DNA of 35,808 nucleotides from NCBI GenBank assembly GCA_016869765.1, contig VGES01000037.1, positions 1-35,808 of the forward strand, given 5' to 3'. This document shows positions 26,756 to 35,808 of this stretch, piece after piece. How positions within the stretch are numbered: the first letter of the stretch is position 1; the number at the start of each line of letters is the position of its first letter. The translations under genes and the position numbers were made by a program. This DNA comes from Alphaproteobacteria bacterium. Lineage in GTDB: Bacteria; Pseudomonadota; Alphaproteobacteria; SHVP01. The notes beneath the pieces were generated by a model. It did not search any database. It was not told the DNA's origin and saw only the letters and a program-made list of their open reading frames with translations.

Positions 26756-27967
26756 ATGAATTCGACCGCTGCCGCCCGTAAAGATGCCTCCGCCACCGTC
26801 GCCGAGTTCAAGTGGGACGACCCGTTCCTGCTCGACGATCAGTTGAGCGAAGACGAACGCATGATCCGGGACAGCGCCCGGGGTTACGCCCAGGACCGTC
26901 TGATGCCGCGGGTCCTCGAAGCCAACCGGCACGAGGTATTTCACCGCGAGATCATCACGGAGATGGGACAGCTCGGCCTCCTGGGCTTGACGCTCAAGGG
27001 GTACGGTTGTGCCGGCGTCAACTATGTCTCCTACGGTCTGGTGGCGCGCGAGATCGAGCGGATCGATTCGGGCTACCGCTCTGCCATGAGCGTGCAGTCG
27101 AGCCTGGTGATGTACCCAATCTATGCCTACGGCAGCGAAGCCCAGCGCCAAAAATACCTACCACGGCTGGCCAGGGGCGAGATCGTCGGGTGCTTCGGTT
27201 TGACCGAGCCCGACCACGGCTCGGACCCGGGCGGCATGGCGACCCGTGCCCGCAGCGTCAAAGGCGGTTACGCCCTCACCGGCGCCAAGATGTGGATCAC
27301 CAACTCGCCGATCGCCGATGTCTTCGTCGTGTGGGCGAAGAACGATCAAGGCCGCATCAACGGCTTCATCCTGGAAAAAGGCATGAAGGGCCTGTCGGCG
27401 CCCAAGATCGAAGGCAAGTTCAGCCTGCGCGCCTCGACGACGGGCGAGATCGTCATGGACGAGGTGTTCGTGCCAGAGGAGAACCGCCTGCCGAACGCCG
27501 AGGGACTATCAGGGCCCTTCGGCTGCCTCAACAACGCCCGGCTCGGCATCGCCTTCGGATCGCTCGGCGCCGCCGAGTTCTGCTGGCACGCCGCCCGCCA
27601 GTACACCATGGACCGCAAGCAGTTCGGCCGGCCGCTCGCCGCCAACCAGTTGATCCAGAAGAAACTCGCCGACATGCAGACCGAAATCGCGATCGGACTT
27701 CAGGCCTGTTTGCGGGTCGGACGACTGCGCGACGACGACAAGGCCACGCCCGAGATGATCTCGCTGATCAAACGCAACTCGTGTGGCAAATCGCTCGACA
27801 TCGCGCGGATGGCGCGCGACATGCACGGTGGCAACGGCGTTGCGGACGAGTTTCATGTCATCCGCCACGTGATGAACCTGGAAGCGGTCAACACCTACGA
27901 GGGCACGCACGACATCCACGCCCTCGTCCTCGGTCGCGCGATTACGGGAATTCAGGCCTTCCGCTGA
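26756..27967 (+). CDS. gcdH: Acyl-CoA dehydrogenase, glutaryl-CoA dehydrogenase type
   Basis: The 403-residue flavoprotein resembles glutaryl-CoA dehydrogenase, which oxidises and decarboxylates glutaryl-CoA to crotonyl-CoA in lysine and tryptophan breakdown. Domains in order: helical N-terminus ([20 protein letters not shown]), beta domain ([38 protein letters not shown]), and helical C-domain ([20 protein letters not shown]). The catalytic base is Glu382 in [18 protein letters not shown]. The SEPDHGSD-type flavin motif and the ending GIQAF are typical for GcdH. No glutaryl-CoA partner genes are in the window. Confidence 0.9.
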   Translation: MNSTAAARKDASATVAEFKWDDPFLLDDQLSEDERMIRDSARGYAQDRLMPRVLEANRHEVFHREIITEMGQLGLLGLTLKGYGCAGVNYVSYGLVAREIERIDSGYRSAMSVQSSLVMYPIYAYGSEAQRQKYLPRLARGEIVGCFGLTEPDHGSDPGGMATRARSVKGGYALTGAKMWITNSPIADVFVVWAKNDQGRINGFILEKGMKGLSAPKIEGKFSLRASTTGEIVMDEVFVPEENRLPNAEGLSGPFGCLNNARLGIAFGSLGAAEFCWHAARQYTMDRKQFGRPLAANQLIQKKLADMQTEIAIGLQACLRVGRLRDDDKATPEMISLIKRNSCGKSLDIARMARDMHGGNGVADEFHVIRHVMNLEAVNTYEGTHDIHALVLGRAITGIQAFR

Positions 27968-27978
27968 GCGCGACGGCG

Positions 27979-28590
27979 ATGTCCGCGCGTCTCGCCTACT
28001 TTCACATCCTGTTCTACCGCTATCGGGACGGAGAACCCGAGGTGACGGCACGGATGGAGACGTTCTTCCAGCGCTTCCGGCGCGAGGTGCCGGGCGTCAT
28101 CGACGCGCAGTACGGCCCCAATGTGTCCGCGTTCGCAGGCGAATACACCCACCTGCGACTGACCGCCTTCGAGAGCTACGCCGCACACATGGCCTATCAG
28201 GTCGCGCCACTCCATGACGAGATTGCGGCTTACGTATTGCCGCGAGCCAACGTCATTGTCGGCGATTGCCTGGGCGCGCTCGATGCCGGCGCGTTGCCGC
28301 GCTACTACCACGCGATCCTGATGTGTGCGAAGGCGCCACTCGGCCCCGATTTCTGGCCGCGCGTCGAGCGCCTGCGCATTCGGCTGCGCGAAGAGACCCC
28401 CGGCGCCGGCTTGTTCGAGATCGCGCCCAACCCCTCACCCCACGGCCTTCCGTGGACACACGTGCACTTGAGCGGTTTCGCGTCGCGCGAGGCGCACGAT
28501 GCGTATCAGCGCTCCGCGCTCCACGGCGAAATCGTCGATCTCATGGTGCCGATGATCGAGTCGCACGTCGGCGATCTCGAAGCCCGCTGA
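27979..28590 (+). CDS. Two-repeat Dabb/EthD-like alpha+beta barrel protein
   Basis: The 203-residue protein consists of two similar halves. The first begins YFHILFYRYRDGEPEVTARM and ends YQVAPLHDEIAAYVLPRANV. The second begins YYHAILMCAKAPLGPDFWPR and ends YQRSALHGEIVDLMVPMIES. This is the layout of the stress-responsive Dabb family, where single domains pair as a dimeric barrel; here both are on one chain. The start at 27979 follows the acyl-CoA dehydrogenase stop by 11 bases, so they are probably cotranscribed. I do not know the function; ligand binding or an oxygenase-like or decarboxylase-like role is possible. Confidence 0.75.
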   Translation: MSARLAYFHILFYRYRDGEPEVTARMETFFQRFRREVPGVIDAQYGPNVSAFAGEYTHLRLTAFESYAAHMAYQVAPLHDEIAAYVLPRANVIVGDCLGALDAGALPRYYHAILMCAKAPLGPDFWPRVERLRIRLREETPGAGLFEIAPNPSPHGLPWTHVHLSGFASREAHDAYQRSALHGEIVDLMVPMIESHVGDLEAR

Positions 28591-28591
28591 G

Positions 28592-28672
28592 CTATCGCGA
28601 CCCGCCGTAACGGATCTCGTCGCTCCAGAACCGCTCGAGCATCAGCAGCGCCTCGTTCATCGCCGTCAGGCG
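28592..28672 (-). pseudogene. Detached 3' end of the LdtR-like gene
   Basis: Past the TAA, the same frame encodes 26 residues ending in LERFWSDEIRYGGSR, the expected C-terminal helix of LdtR-like proteins. The final TAG lies one base from the stop of the converging Dabb-like gene, the usual packing for intact gene ends. This supports the longer frame being ancestral. No separate start for this segment is likely. Confidence 0.75.
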
Positions 28673-29074
28673 TTAGGTGGTTTCGGGACCACGGGCGAGC
28701 GTCGCGCATTGGGCCTCATGGAGCGCATCGATCTTCTGATAGAGCTCGAGGCCCTTTTCGGTCAGCCGGATCTGCACCGAGCGCCGGTCATGCGGCGAAC
28801 GTTCCTGCACCAGGTATCCGTTCTCCGACATCTTCTTGACGTTGTAGGAGACGTTGGAGCCGAGGTAGTACCCGCGCGTCGTCAACTCCCCGACTGTCAT
28901 CGTGTCGTTGCCGATGTTGTAGAGGATTAGCGCCTGGATGTTGTTGATGTCGGGAATACGCAGGCGATCGAGTTCGACCTTGACCACGTCGAGGAAACGG
29001 CGGTGAAGCCGCTCGATCAACTGCAACGACTGAAGATAGAGCCGTTTGAGCGCGGCTTGTTCGGACTCGGCCAT
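28673..29074 (-). CDS. MarR-family regulator, LdtR-like, cut short by an in-frame TAA
   Basis: The protein closely follows the LdtR group of MarR regulators, which in Rhizobiales-type bacteria controls an L,D-transpeptidase. Seen are LYLQSLQLIERLHRRFLDVV, DINNIQALILYNIGNDTM, VGELTTRGYYLGSNVSYNVK as the recognition helix region, and SPHDRRSVQIRLTEKGLELY. It ends after 133 residues at TAA (28673-28675). The same frame continues for 26 more codons to a TAG at 28592-28594 and encodes LTAMNEALLMLERFWSDEIR, which is the normal family C-terminus. So one nonsense codon removes the last dimerisation helix. I use ATG 29074; TTG 29098 is less likely. Confidence 0.88.
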   Translation of the reverse strand: MAESEQAALKRLYLQSLQLIERLHRRFLDVVKVELDRLRIPDINNIQALILYNIGNDTMTVGELTTRGYYLGSNVSYNVKKMSENGYLVQERSPHDRRSVQIRLTEKGLELYQKIDALHEAQCATLARGPETT

Positions 29075-29184
29075 GGCTGCGAATTGAGTGCGGCGCAAAC
29101 CTTAGCGTCACGGGCCTGCGCCGCAAAGCTTTTTTGGGCGACGCCGCGGCCCAAGCGGTATTATGCCGCTGAGCGAGATCAATC

Positions 29185-31283
<2,099 letters not shown>

Positions 31284-31287
<4 letters not shown>

Positions 31288-32399
31288 TCGACCACGAGCG
31301 AATAGCTCGTACTGCGGCCGCCTGAAGGATTCTTCCGCAGAACGCCGCCCGCGATGAGGTCGACGATGTCGCGGTGTGCTGTGTCCTGGGAGCAGCGCGC
31401 GATCGAGGCCCACTTGCTCGTCGTCATGTGACCTTCGAACCCGTCTAGGAGCCGGTTCAAAACCTTGATCTGGCGCTGATTGAGTACTTTCGCAGCGTGC
31501 TTCTCCCAGAAACGAGCCTTCCGGAGAACACTGCCGAGCAGATCCTGGGCGCGAACGATCGAACGCGTGAAACACCCGAGGAACCATTCCAACCAGCCCG
31601 TGATATCTAGCGTTCCCTTCTGCGTGTGCTCGAGTACATCGTAGTACCTGACCCGTTCCTGGCGAATCTGTGACGACATGCTGTAGAAGCGCTGCCGGGT
31701 TTGTTCGGCGCGAGCGAGCACCATGTCCGCGACCGCGCGAGCAATTCGCCCGTTGCCGTCGTCGAACGGATGAATCGTGACAAACCAGAGGTGCGCCTCT
31801 CCAGCTTTCAGAACCGGATCGAGGTTGTGATCGTCGTTGAACCAGGCCAGAAACCGCTCGATCTCGATATCGAGCCGCAACGCGGGTGGTGCGGTGAAAT
31901 GCACGCGCTCCCGCCCCACCGGTCCGGCCACGACCTCCATCGGCCCCTTTTTGTCGTCGCGCCACCGGCCCACGGCAATCTTGGTCATGCCGCTGCGCCC
32001 GGTCGGAAAAAGCGCAGCGTGCCACCCGAACAGCCGCTCCTTCGTCAGGGGTCGGTCGAACTGCTGGGTCGCGTCCACCATGATTTCGACGATCCCCTCG
32101 ACATCCTGCTCGGCCGGAATCAATCCAGCGACATCGATCCCCAGACGACGGGCGACCGAGGAGCGGACCTGCGCTCGATTCAGGGTCACGCCTTCGATCT
32201 CACTGGTGTCGAGCGCGTCCTCGGTCATCGCCTTGAGCGAGGCTTCCTCCCGCAATCGGAAGCCCAACGCGTCCATCCGCCCGAGCAGGTAGCCCTGCCG
32301 GTGGCGCGCGGCGCCCAGGGCCTCACTCAGCCGTCCCTCGTTCCAACGGAGCAGAGGCCAATCCGGCAATTCCCAGATGTACACAATATTCTCCGCCAT
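31284..32399 (-). CDS. fic: Fic-family protein with DUF4172 N-terminus and winged helix
   Basis: Fic proteins transfer AMP (or related groups) to protein hydroxyls. The 371-residue protein has an N-terminal DUF4172-like region (about 1-90, starting MAENIVYIWELPDWPLLRW). It contains TSEIEG, which fits the inhibitory (S/T)xxxE(G/N) helix. The Fic core follows, with HPFDDGNGRIAR as the complete catalytic loop, and then a C-terminal winged-helix part (TTSKWASIARCSQDTAHRDI, then VLRKNPSGGRSTSYSL). So it is an active-type, self-inhibited class II Fic with its own DNA-binding domain. ATG 32399 is chosen because homologues begin there. It is divergent from a small HTH gene. Confidence 0.9.
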
Positions 32400-32438
32400 T
32401 TTTGCGGATAATATGGGCTTCGTTCTCCGCATGCGCAA
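32386..32438. promoter_or_regulatory. Repeated operator-like element over the fic promoter and start
   Basis: An imperfect inverted repeat, ATATTCTCCGC (32386-32396) and GCGGATAATAT (32404-32414), matches at 10 of 11 positions and spans the fic ATG. A third half-site, TTCTCCGC, is at 32423-32430. On the minus strand, TTGCGC (32438-32433), a 17-base spacer and CATATT (32415-32410) fit a sigma-70 promoter. Its start point would be only 2-4 bases before the ATG, so fic would be nearly leaderless. The half-sites cover the spacer, start point and first codons, as expected for autorepression. The repeat is seen; the function is inferred. Confidence 0.5.
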
Positions 32439-32521
32439 GGGGCGCCACGACCTTTGGCGACCCGCCCTTCGTCGAGGCACGCTCCGGCAAAACGGGCACG
32501 AACAGCAAAGGGGCTGACACC

Positions 32522-32908
32522 ATGACGTCGCCCCCCAAGGGCGAGCATCGATTCCGACGAAACATCGCAGTCGGCACTGTGCCGTCCGCTCAAGCTCCGA
32601 ACGGAACTGAGGCGGCGGCCGCCCGCGGTTTGCTTGGCTCCGTTTTGACGGGGCTCACCGAAAAGCGTCTGCCGATCAGCGCTCCTACCAAATCGACAGT
32701 TCGACGCCGCGTCAGCCAAGACCATGAACGGATGGTGCCGGTCGAGGCCACGCTCGCAATGAAAGCACTCCTTTGGGAAACCATGCGCCGTCAGCAGACA
32801 GAGCCCGCTGATCTAGCGACTGCCCTGAAGTGCACAACCAAAGACGTGCTCCGTCTACTCGACACCAGCATGGAAAGGAGAGAAGCGGCGCGCTACCAGT
32901 TCGATTGA
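32522..32908 (+). CDS. Small HTH protein resembling a HicB C-terminus
   Basis: From ATG 32522, with AAGGGG eight bases upstream, the product has 128 residues. The first 70 are polar and probably disordered (basic, rich in Ser/Thr/Pro). The last 55 resemble the helix-turn-helix tail of HicB antitoxins: LAMKALLWETMRRQQTEPAD, LATALKCTTKDVLRLLDTSM. It ends earlier than most HicB tails. No HicA toxin is adjacent. An open frame reaches back to 32402 but lacks similarity. It is divergent from fic. It could be a regulator of fic, an antitoxin remnant or a stand-alone DNA-binding protein. Confidence 0.55.
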   Translation: MTSPPKGEHRFRRNIAVGTVPSAQAPNGTEAAAARGLLGSVLTGLTEKRLPISAPTKSTVRRRVSQDHERMVPVEATLAMKALLWETMRRQQTEPADLATALKCTTKDVLRLLDTSMERREAARYQFD

Positions 32909-32951
32909 ATCGGGTTTTGACCGCGCGCCATCCCTAGCGCACACTTTCCCA

Positions 32952-35339
32952 ATGCGAATAGTTCTGCGCGTGCTGGCAGCCGTCTTCGTCCTGATCGCCG
33001 TGGTGCTGGGCGGCGGTTATCTGTGGCTGCGCGGCTCTCTGCCTGACCTCGACGGACGCATCGTCGTCAGCGGGCCGTCCTCCGCCATCGAGATCGTCCG
33101 CGACCGACACGGCATCCCGCACATCGTCGGCACCACCATCGAGGACGCGTTGTTCGGCCTCGGCTTCGTCCACGCCCAGGATCGCCTGTGGCAAATGGAG
33201 ATGAACCGGCGGGTCGGGGCTGGCCGCCTGGCCGAGATCGTCGGGTCCGCCGGACTCGGACCGGACCGTTTCCTAAGGACGCTCGGCGTCTATGAGTCCG
33301 CCGAGCGAACCTTCGGCAATCTCGATGCGGCCACCCAACGCGGGCTCGAAGCCTATGCTGCCGGAGTCAACGCGTTCCTGGCCACCCGTTCCGGTCCGTT
33401 GCCACCGGAGTTTCTCATCCTCGGCCACACACCGGAGCCTTGGCGGCCGGCCGACACGCTCGTGTGGGTCAAGATGATGGCCTGGGATCTCGCCGGCAAC
33501 TGGAGCGAAGAACTGCTCCGCGCCCGTTTGGCGCGGCAACTCGCGCCCCAGCAGTTGTCCGAGCTTTTCCCCAACTATCCACGGGACGGCGTCACCGTGC
33601 TCACGCGATACGCCGATCTTTATAGGGCCCTGCCGCTCGATCAGCTGGCCGAGGCCCTTCCGGTCGTCGATCGCCACAACGGTTCGAACAACTGGGTGGT
33701 CTCGAGCCAGCGCTCGACCACCGGCAAGCCCCTGCTCGCCAATGATCCGCATCTGGCCCTGGGCGTCCCGTCCCTTTGGTACTTCGCACACCTGCAAGCC
33801 CCCGGCCTCGACACCATCGGGGCGACGTTGCCCGGCGTTCCAGCGGTCGTCCTGGGCCGGAACGATCGCATCGCCTGGGGCTTCACGAACACCGGGAGCG
33901 ACGTTCAGGATCTCTACATCGAACGCGTCGACCCCGCCGACGCCAGCCGCTACCTGACACCCGGAGGTTCGGCGCCCTTCGAAACCCGGCGCGAGACCAT
34001 TCGTGTCAAAGGCGCCGAGCCGGTCGAACTGCAGGTACGGCAAACCCGCCACGGCCCGGTGATTTCGGACGTGGTCGGATCAGCGGCCACGATCGCCGGG
34101 CCTGGACACGTGCTCGCGATGTCCTGGGTCACGCTTCGCGACGACGATCTGACCGCGCAGGCGGGAATGCAGATCAACCGCGCTGGCACCTGGGAGGAGT
34201 TCCTCGCCGCCGTGCGCTCGTTCCATTCGCCGCATCAGAACATGGTGTTTGCCAGCGTCGATGGAACCGTCGGTTTCGTCGCGCCGGCGCGTGTCCCGAT
34301 TCGGCGTCCGGGGCACACCGGCAACGAGCCAGTGCCCGGCTGGACCGGCGAGTACGACTGGAACGGCTTCATCCCGTTCGAGCATCTGCCGAGGATCGTG
34401 AATCCGGCGAACGGCGTCATCGCCACGGCGAACAATCGAATCGTTCCCGAAGACTACCCTTACTACCTGACCGACGATTGGGCTGCCCCGTTCCGCGCCG
34501 ATCGCATCGCCGAGCTCCTCGACCAGAGGGATCGTCACTCGCTCGAACATTTCCGCGCCATTCAGGGCGACGTTCGCTCCGGGGCTGCGGCCCAGTTTCT
34601 GCCGCGACTGCTGCAGGCCGCCGCCCAGAACCCGGATGCCACGAGGCGAAGCGCCCGCTCGCTACTCGAATCCTGGGATTACCGCATGACCGCCGACCGC
34701 GCCGAGCCGTTGATCTACGCCGCGTGGTACCGCGAACTGACGCGGCTCGTGGTCGAGGACGATCTCGGCCCGCTGTTCGGCGACTTCTGGGCGCAACGCC
34801 CGCTGTTCATGGCCTCGGTCCTGTTGGGCGACGCCAGCCACTGGTGCGATGACCGCGCGACCCCACGTGTCGAGTCCTGCGACGACCTGATCCGCGCCGC
34901 GTTCGAGCGCGCCATCGCCGACCTGACCAACCGCTATGGCGCAGATTTGACGCGGTGGCGCTGGGGCGAGGCCCACGGGGCGCAGAGCGAACACCGGCCG
35001 TTCCACAGCCAGAGCCTCCTCGCGCGAATCTTCGACGTCCGGGTCGTCACCGGCGGCGATGCGTTCACCGTCAACGCCGCCAATCACCGGATCACCAACG
35101 GAGCCGATCCGTTTCGCCAATACCACGGGGCGAGCCTGCGGGCACTCTATGACCTCGCCGATCCCGAGCGTTCGCAGTTCGTGCTGTCGACCGGACAGTC
35201 GGGCAACGTGCTGTCTTCGCGTTACCGCGATCAGGCGGCGCGGTGGAGCAAGGTCGATTATCTCCCGATGCAGACCTCGCCCGCCAATTACCAGGACGGC
35301 GCTTTGGGCCGCCTCACCCTGATCCCAGGCCGACCTTGA
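32952..35339 (+). CDS. Penicillin acylase-family Ntn hydrolase
   Basis: The 795-residue precursor has an N-terminal membrane segment (LAAVFVLIAVVLGGGYLWL) as an anchor or signal, then the alpha-chain part with IEIVRDRHGIPHIVGTTIED, LGFVHAQDRLWQMEMNRRVG and a spacer. The autocatalytic site is Gly244-Ser245 in HNGSNNWVVSS, where Ser245 becomes the N-terminal nucleophile of the beta chain. The beta chain has LLANDPHLALGVPSLWYFAH, WGFTNTGSDVQDLY and ATANNRIVPEDYPYYL. The family cleaves amides such as beta-lactam side chains, acyl-homoserine lactones or N-acyl amino acids; substrate cannot be told. It is complete and likely periplasmic. The start ATG is the only sensible one. Confidence 0.93.
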   Translation: MRIVLRVLAAVFVLIAVVLGGGYLWLRGSLPDLDGRIVVSGPSSAIEIVRDRHGIPHIVGTTIEDALFGLGFVHAQDRLWQMEMNRRVGAGRLAEIVGSAGLGPDRFLRTLGVYESAERTFGNLDAATQRGLEAYAAGVNAFLATRSGPLPPEFLILGHTPEPWRPADTLVWVKMMAWDLAGNWSEELLRARLARQLAPQQLSELFPNYPRDGVTVLTRYADLYRALPLDQLAEALPVVDRHNGSNNWVVSSQRSTTGKPLLANDPHLALGVPSLWYFAHLQAPGLDTIGATLPGVPAVVLGRNDRIAWGFTNTGSDVQDLYIERVDPADASRYLTPGGSAPFETRRETIRVKGAEPVELQVRQTRHGPVISDVVGSAATIAGPGHVLAMSWVTLRDDDLTAQAGMQINRAGTWEEFLAAVRSFHSPHQNMVFASVDGTVGFVAPARVPIRRPGHTGNEPVPGWTGEYDWNGFIPFEHLPRIVNPANGVIATANNRIVPEDYPYYLTDDWAAPFRADRIAELLDQRDRHSLEHFRAIQGDVRSGAAAQFLPRLLQAAAQNPDATRRSARSLLESWDYRMTADRAEPLIYAAWYRELTRLVVEDDLGPLFGDFWAQRPLFMASVLLGDASHWCDDRATPRVESCDDLIRAAFERAIADLTNRYGADLTRWRWGEAHGAQSEHRPFHSQSLLARIFDVRVVTGGDAFTVNAANHRITNGADPFRQYHGASLRALYDLADPERSQFVLSTGQSGNVLSSRYRDQAARWSKVDYLPMQTSPANYQDGALGRLTLIPGRP

Positions 35340-35341
35340 GC

Positions 35342-35683
35342 GTGACCCTCGACGACGTGCGCGCCGCGGCCGCGGCGGTCGGCCCGGCCATCTTGCGAAC
35401 ACCGTTTCTCGCCTCGCGCGTCCTGTCCGACATCACCGGCGCCAAGGTGTTCGTCAAGTTCGAGAACCTACAGTACACGGCGTCCTTCAAGGAACGTGGT
35501 GCCCTCAACAAGCTCTTGGCGTTGCAACACTCGGGCTTTGGTCGCGGGGTGATCGCCCTGTCCGCCGGGAATCACGCACAAGGCGTCGCGTATCATGCAC
35601 GCCGCCTCGGAATCCCGGCGACGATCGTCATGCCCCGCGGCACTCCGATGGTGAAGGTGCGCCATACGCGCGCCTTTGGCGCC
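35342..35683 (+). pseudogene. Threonine dehydratase, cut off after about 114 codons
   Basis: The frame starts at GTG 35342, three bases after the acylase stop (a TTG at 35336 is also possible). It matches the N-terminal part of PLP-dependent threonine ammonia-lyase/serine racemase: VGPAILRTPFLASRVLSDIT, FVKFENLQYTASFKERGALN with the PLP lysine, VIALSAGNHAQGVAYHARRL and TIVMPRGTPMVKVRHTRAFG. At about 35684, after HTRAFGA, the similarity stops, and the frame runs through unrelated sequence to a TAG at 35759-35761. Members normally have 320-500 residues. So the gene is interrupted, probably by an insertion element, and the rest lies beyond the window if it survives. Confidence 0.85.
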
Positions 35684-35808
35684 TGTCCGTCGTCAGATCA
35701 TTTGAGACTGATCGAAGGCTTTATTAATGGAGGCTTCGGCCCATCTGGTTTGTCAGTCTAGGCGGTGGCTTGCTGGTGCAGCAAGCGGCGGTGCTCGATG
35801 GTCTTTCG
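35684..35808. mobile_element. Probable end of an insertion element
   Basis: The DNA from 35684 starts with TGTCCGTCGTCAGATCATTT and is richer in A+T than its surroundings. It interrupts threonine dehydratase exactly where homology ends. On the minus strand, a frame entering from the right edge (RKTIEHRRLLHQQATA, stop at 35758) could be the end of a transposase or helper gene lying about 74 bases from the element's tip. A TG terminus is common among IS families. The family cannot be named from 125 bases. A perfect 8-base hairpin (35768-35786) lies at the end of that frame. Confidence 0.45.
35768..35786. repeat. Perfect hairpin near the right edge
   Basis: GCTTGCTG, three bases (GTG), then CAGCAAGC form an 8-base stem. 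It is at the end of the presumed element gene. It could be a terminator stem without a T-run, or part of the element's end structure. Confidence 0.45.

Noticed and set aside
29099-29184. GCGG-TATTATG-CCGC element upstream of the cyclase as an LdtR-type operator
   Set aside because: The stem is only four bases and imperfect; TATTAT may be a -10 box but there is no convincing -35.

Overview
The window is GC-rich DNA from an alphaproteobacterium, most likely of the Rhodospirillales type. The pointers are a C4-pathway hemA (5-aminolevulinate synthase), a K+-independent H+-pyrophosphatase, a CBP3-type cytochrome bc1 chaperone, an LdtR-like MarR regulator, and the gene order yceD-rpmF-plsX-fabH-ihfA-merR-tRNA-Pro and nrdR-ribD-ribE-ribB-ribH-nusB-thiL. 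This placement rests on family knowledge, not on a search.

Region 1 (1-2,900) is decayed or mis-assembled. It holds a cyclic-2,3-diphosphoglycerate-synthetase-like GTPase and a carbamate kinase homologue, both broken by frameshifts. It also has a small intact exported protein, a signal-peptide-bearing reading frame with no usable start, and a membrane-protein start running off the left edge. It lies just past the 3' end of tRNA-Pro(GGG). Region 2 (2,940-7,432, minus strand) is a housekeeping run: bc1 chaperone, yceD, rpmF, plsX, fabH, ihfA, a MerR regulator, tRNA-Pro. A BamE/OmlA lipoprotein gene diverges from it. Region 3 (8,013-17,709, minus strand) runs rpiB, nrdR, ribD, ribE, ribB(X), ribH, nusB, thiL, a FliL-like protein, an MFS transporter and hppA. 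The rib genes form a tightly coupled riboflavin operon whose RibB carries a C-terminal RibA-like domain without the zinc cysteines.

Region 4 (17,940-22,732) is a branched-chain amino acid ABC system: a plus-strand binding-protein gene converges, through a strong terminator, on a minus-strand operon (small conserved protein, livG, livF, livH, livM). Region 5 (22,790-25,374) is a translationally coupled pair of paralogous MFS transporters. Region 6 (25,381-31,287) has hemA and hemB flanking a glutaryl-CoA dehydrogenase-like gene, a two-repeat Dabb-like protein, an LdtR-like regulator with an in-frame TAA, and a class III nucleotide cyclase with a C-terminal 2TM module.

Region 7 (31,284-35,808) is accessory. 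A Fic-domain protein faces a divergent small HTH protein resembling a HicB C-terminus, with a repeated operator-like element over the fic promoter and start. A penicillin-acylase-family Ntn hydrolase follows, then a threonine dehydratase cut off after about 114 codons by DNA that looks like the end of an insertion element.

The best candidates for something new are the Fic/HTH module with its own operator, the cDPGS-like/carbamate-kinase pair, and the nonsense codon in the LdtR-like gene.
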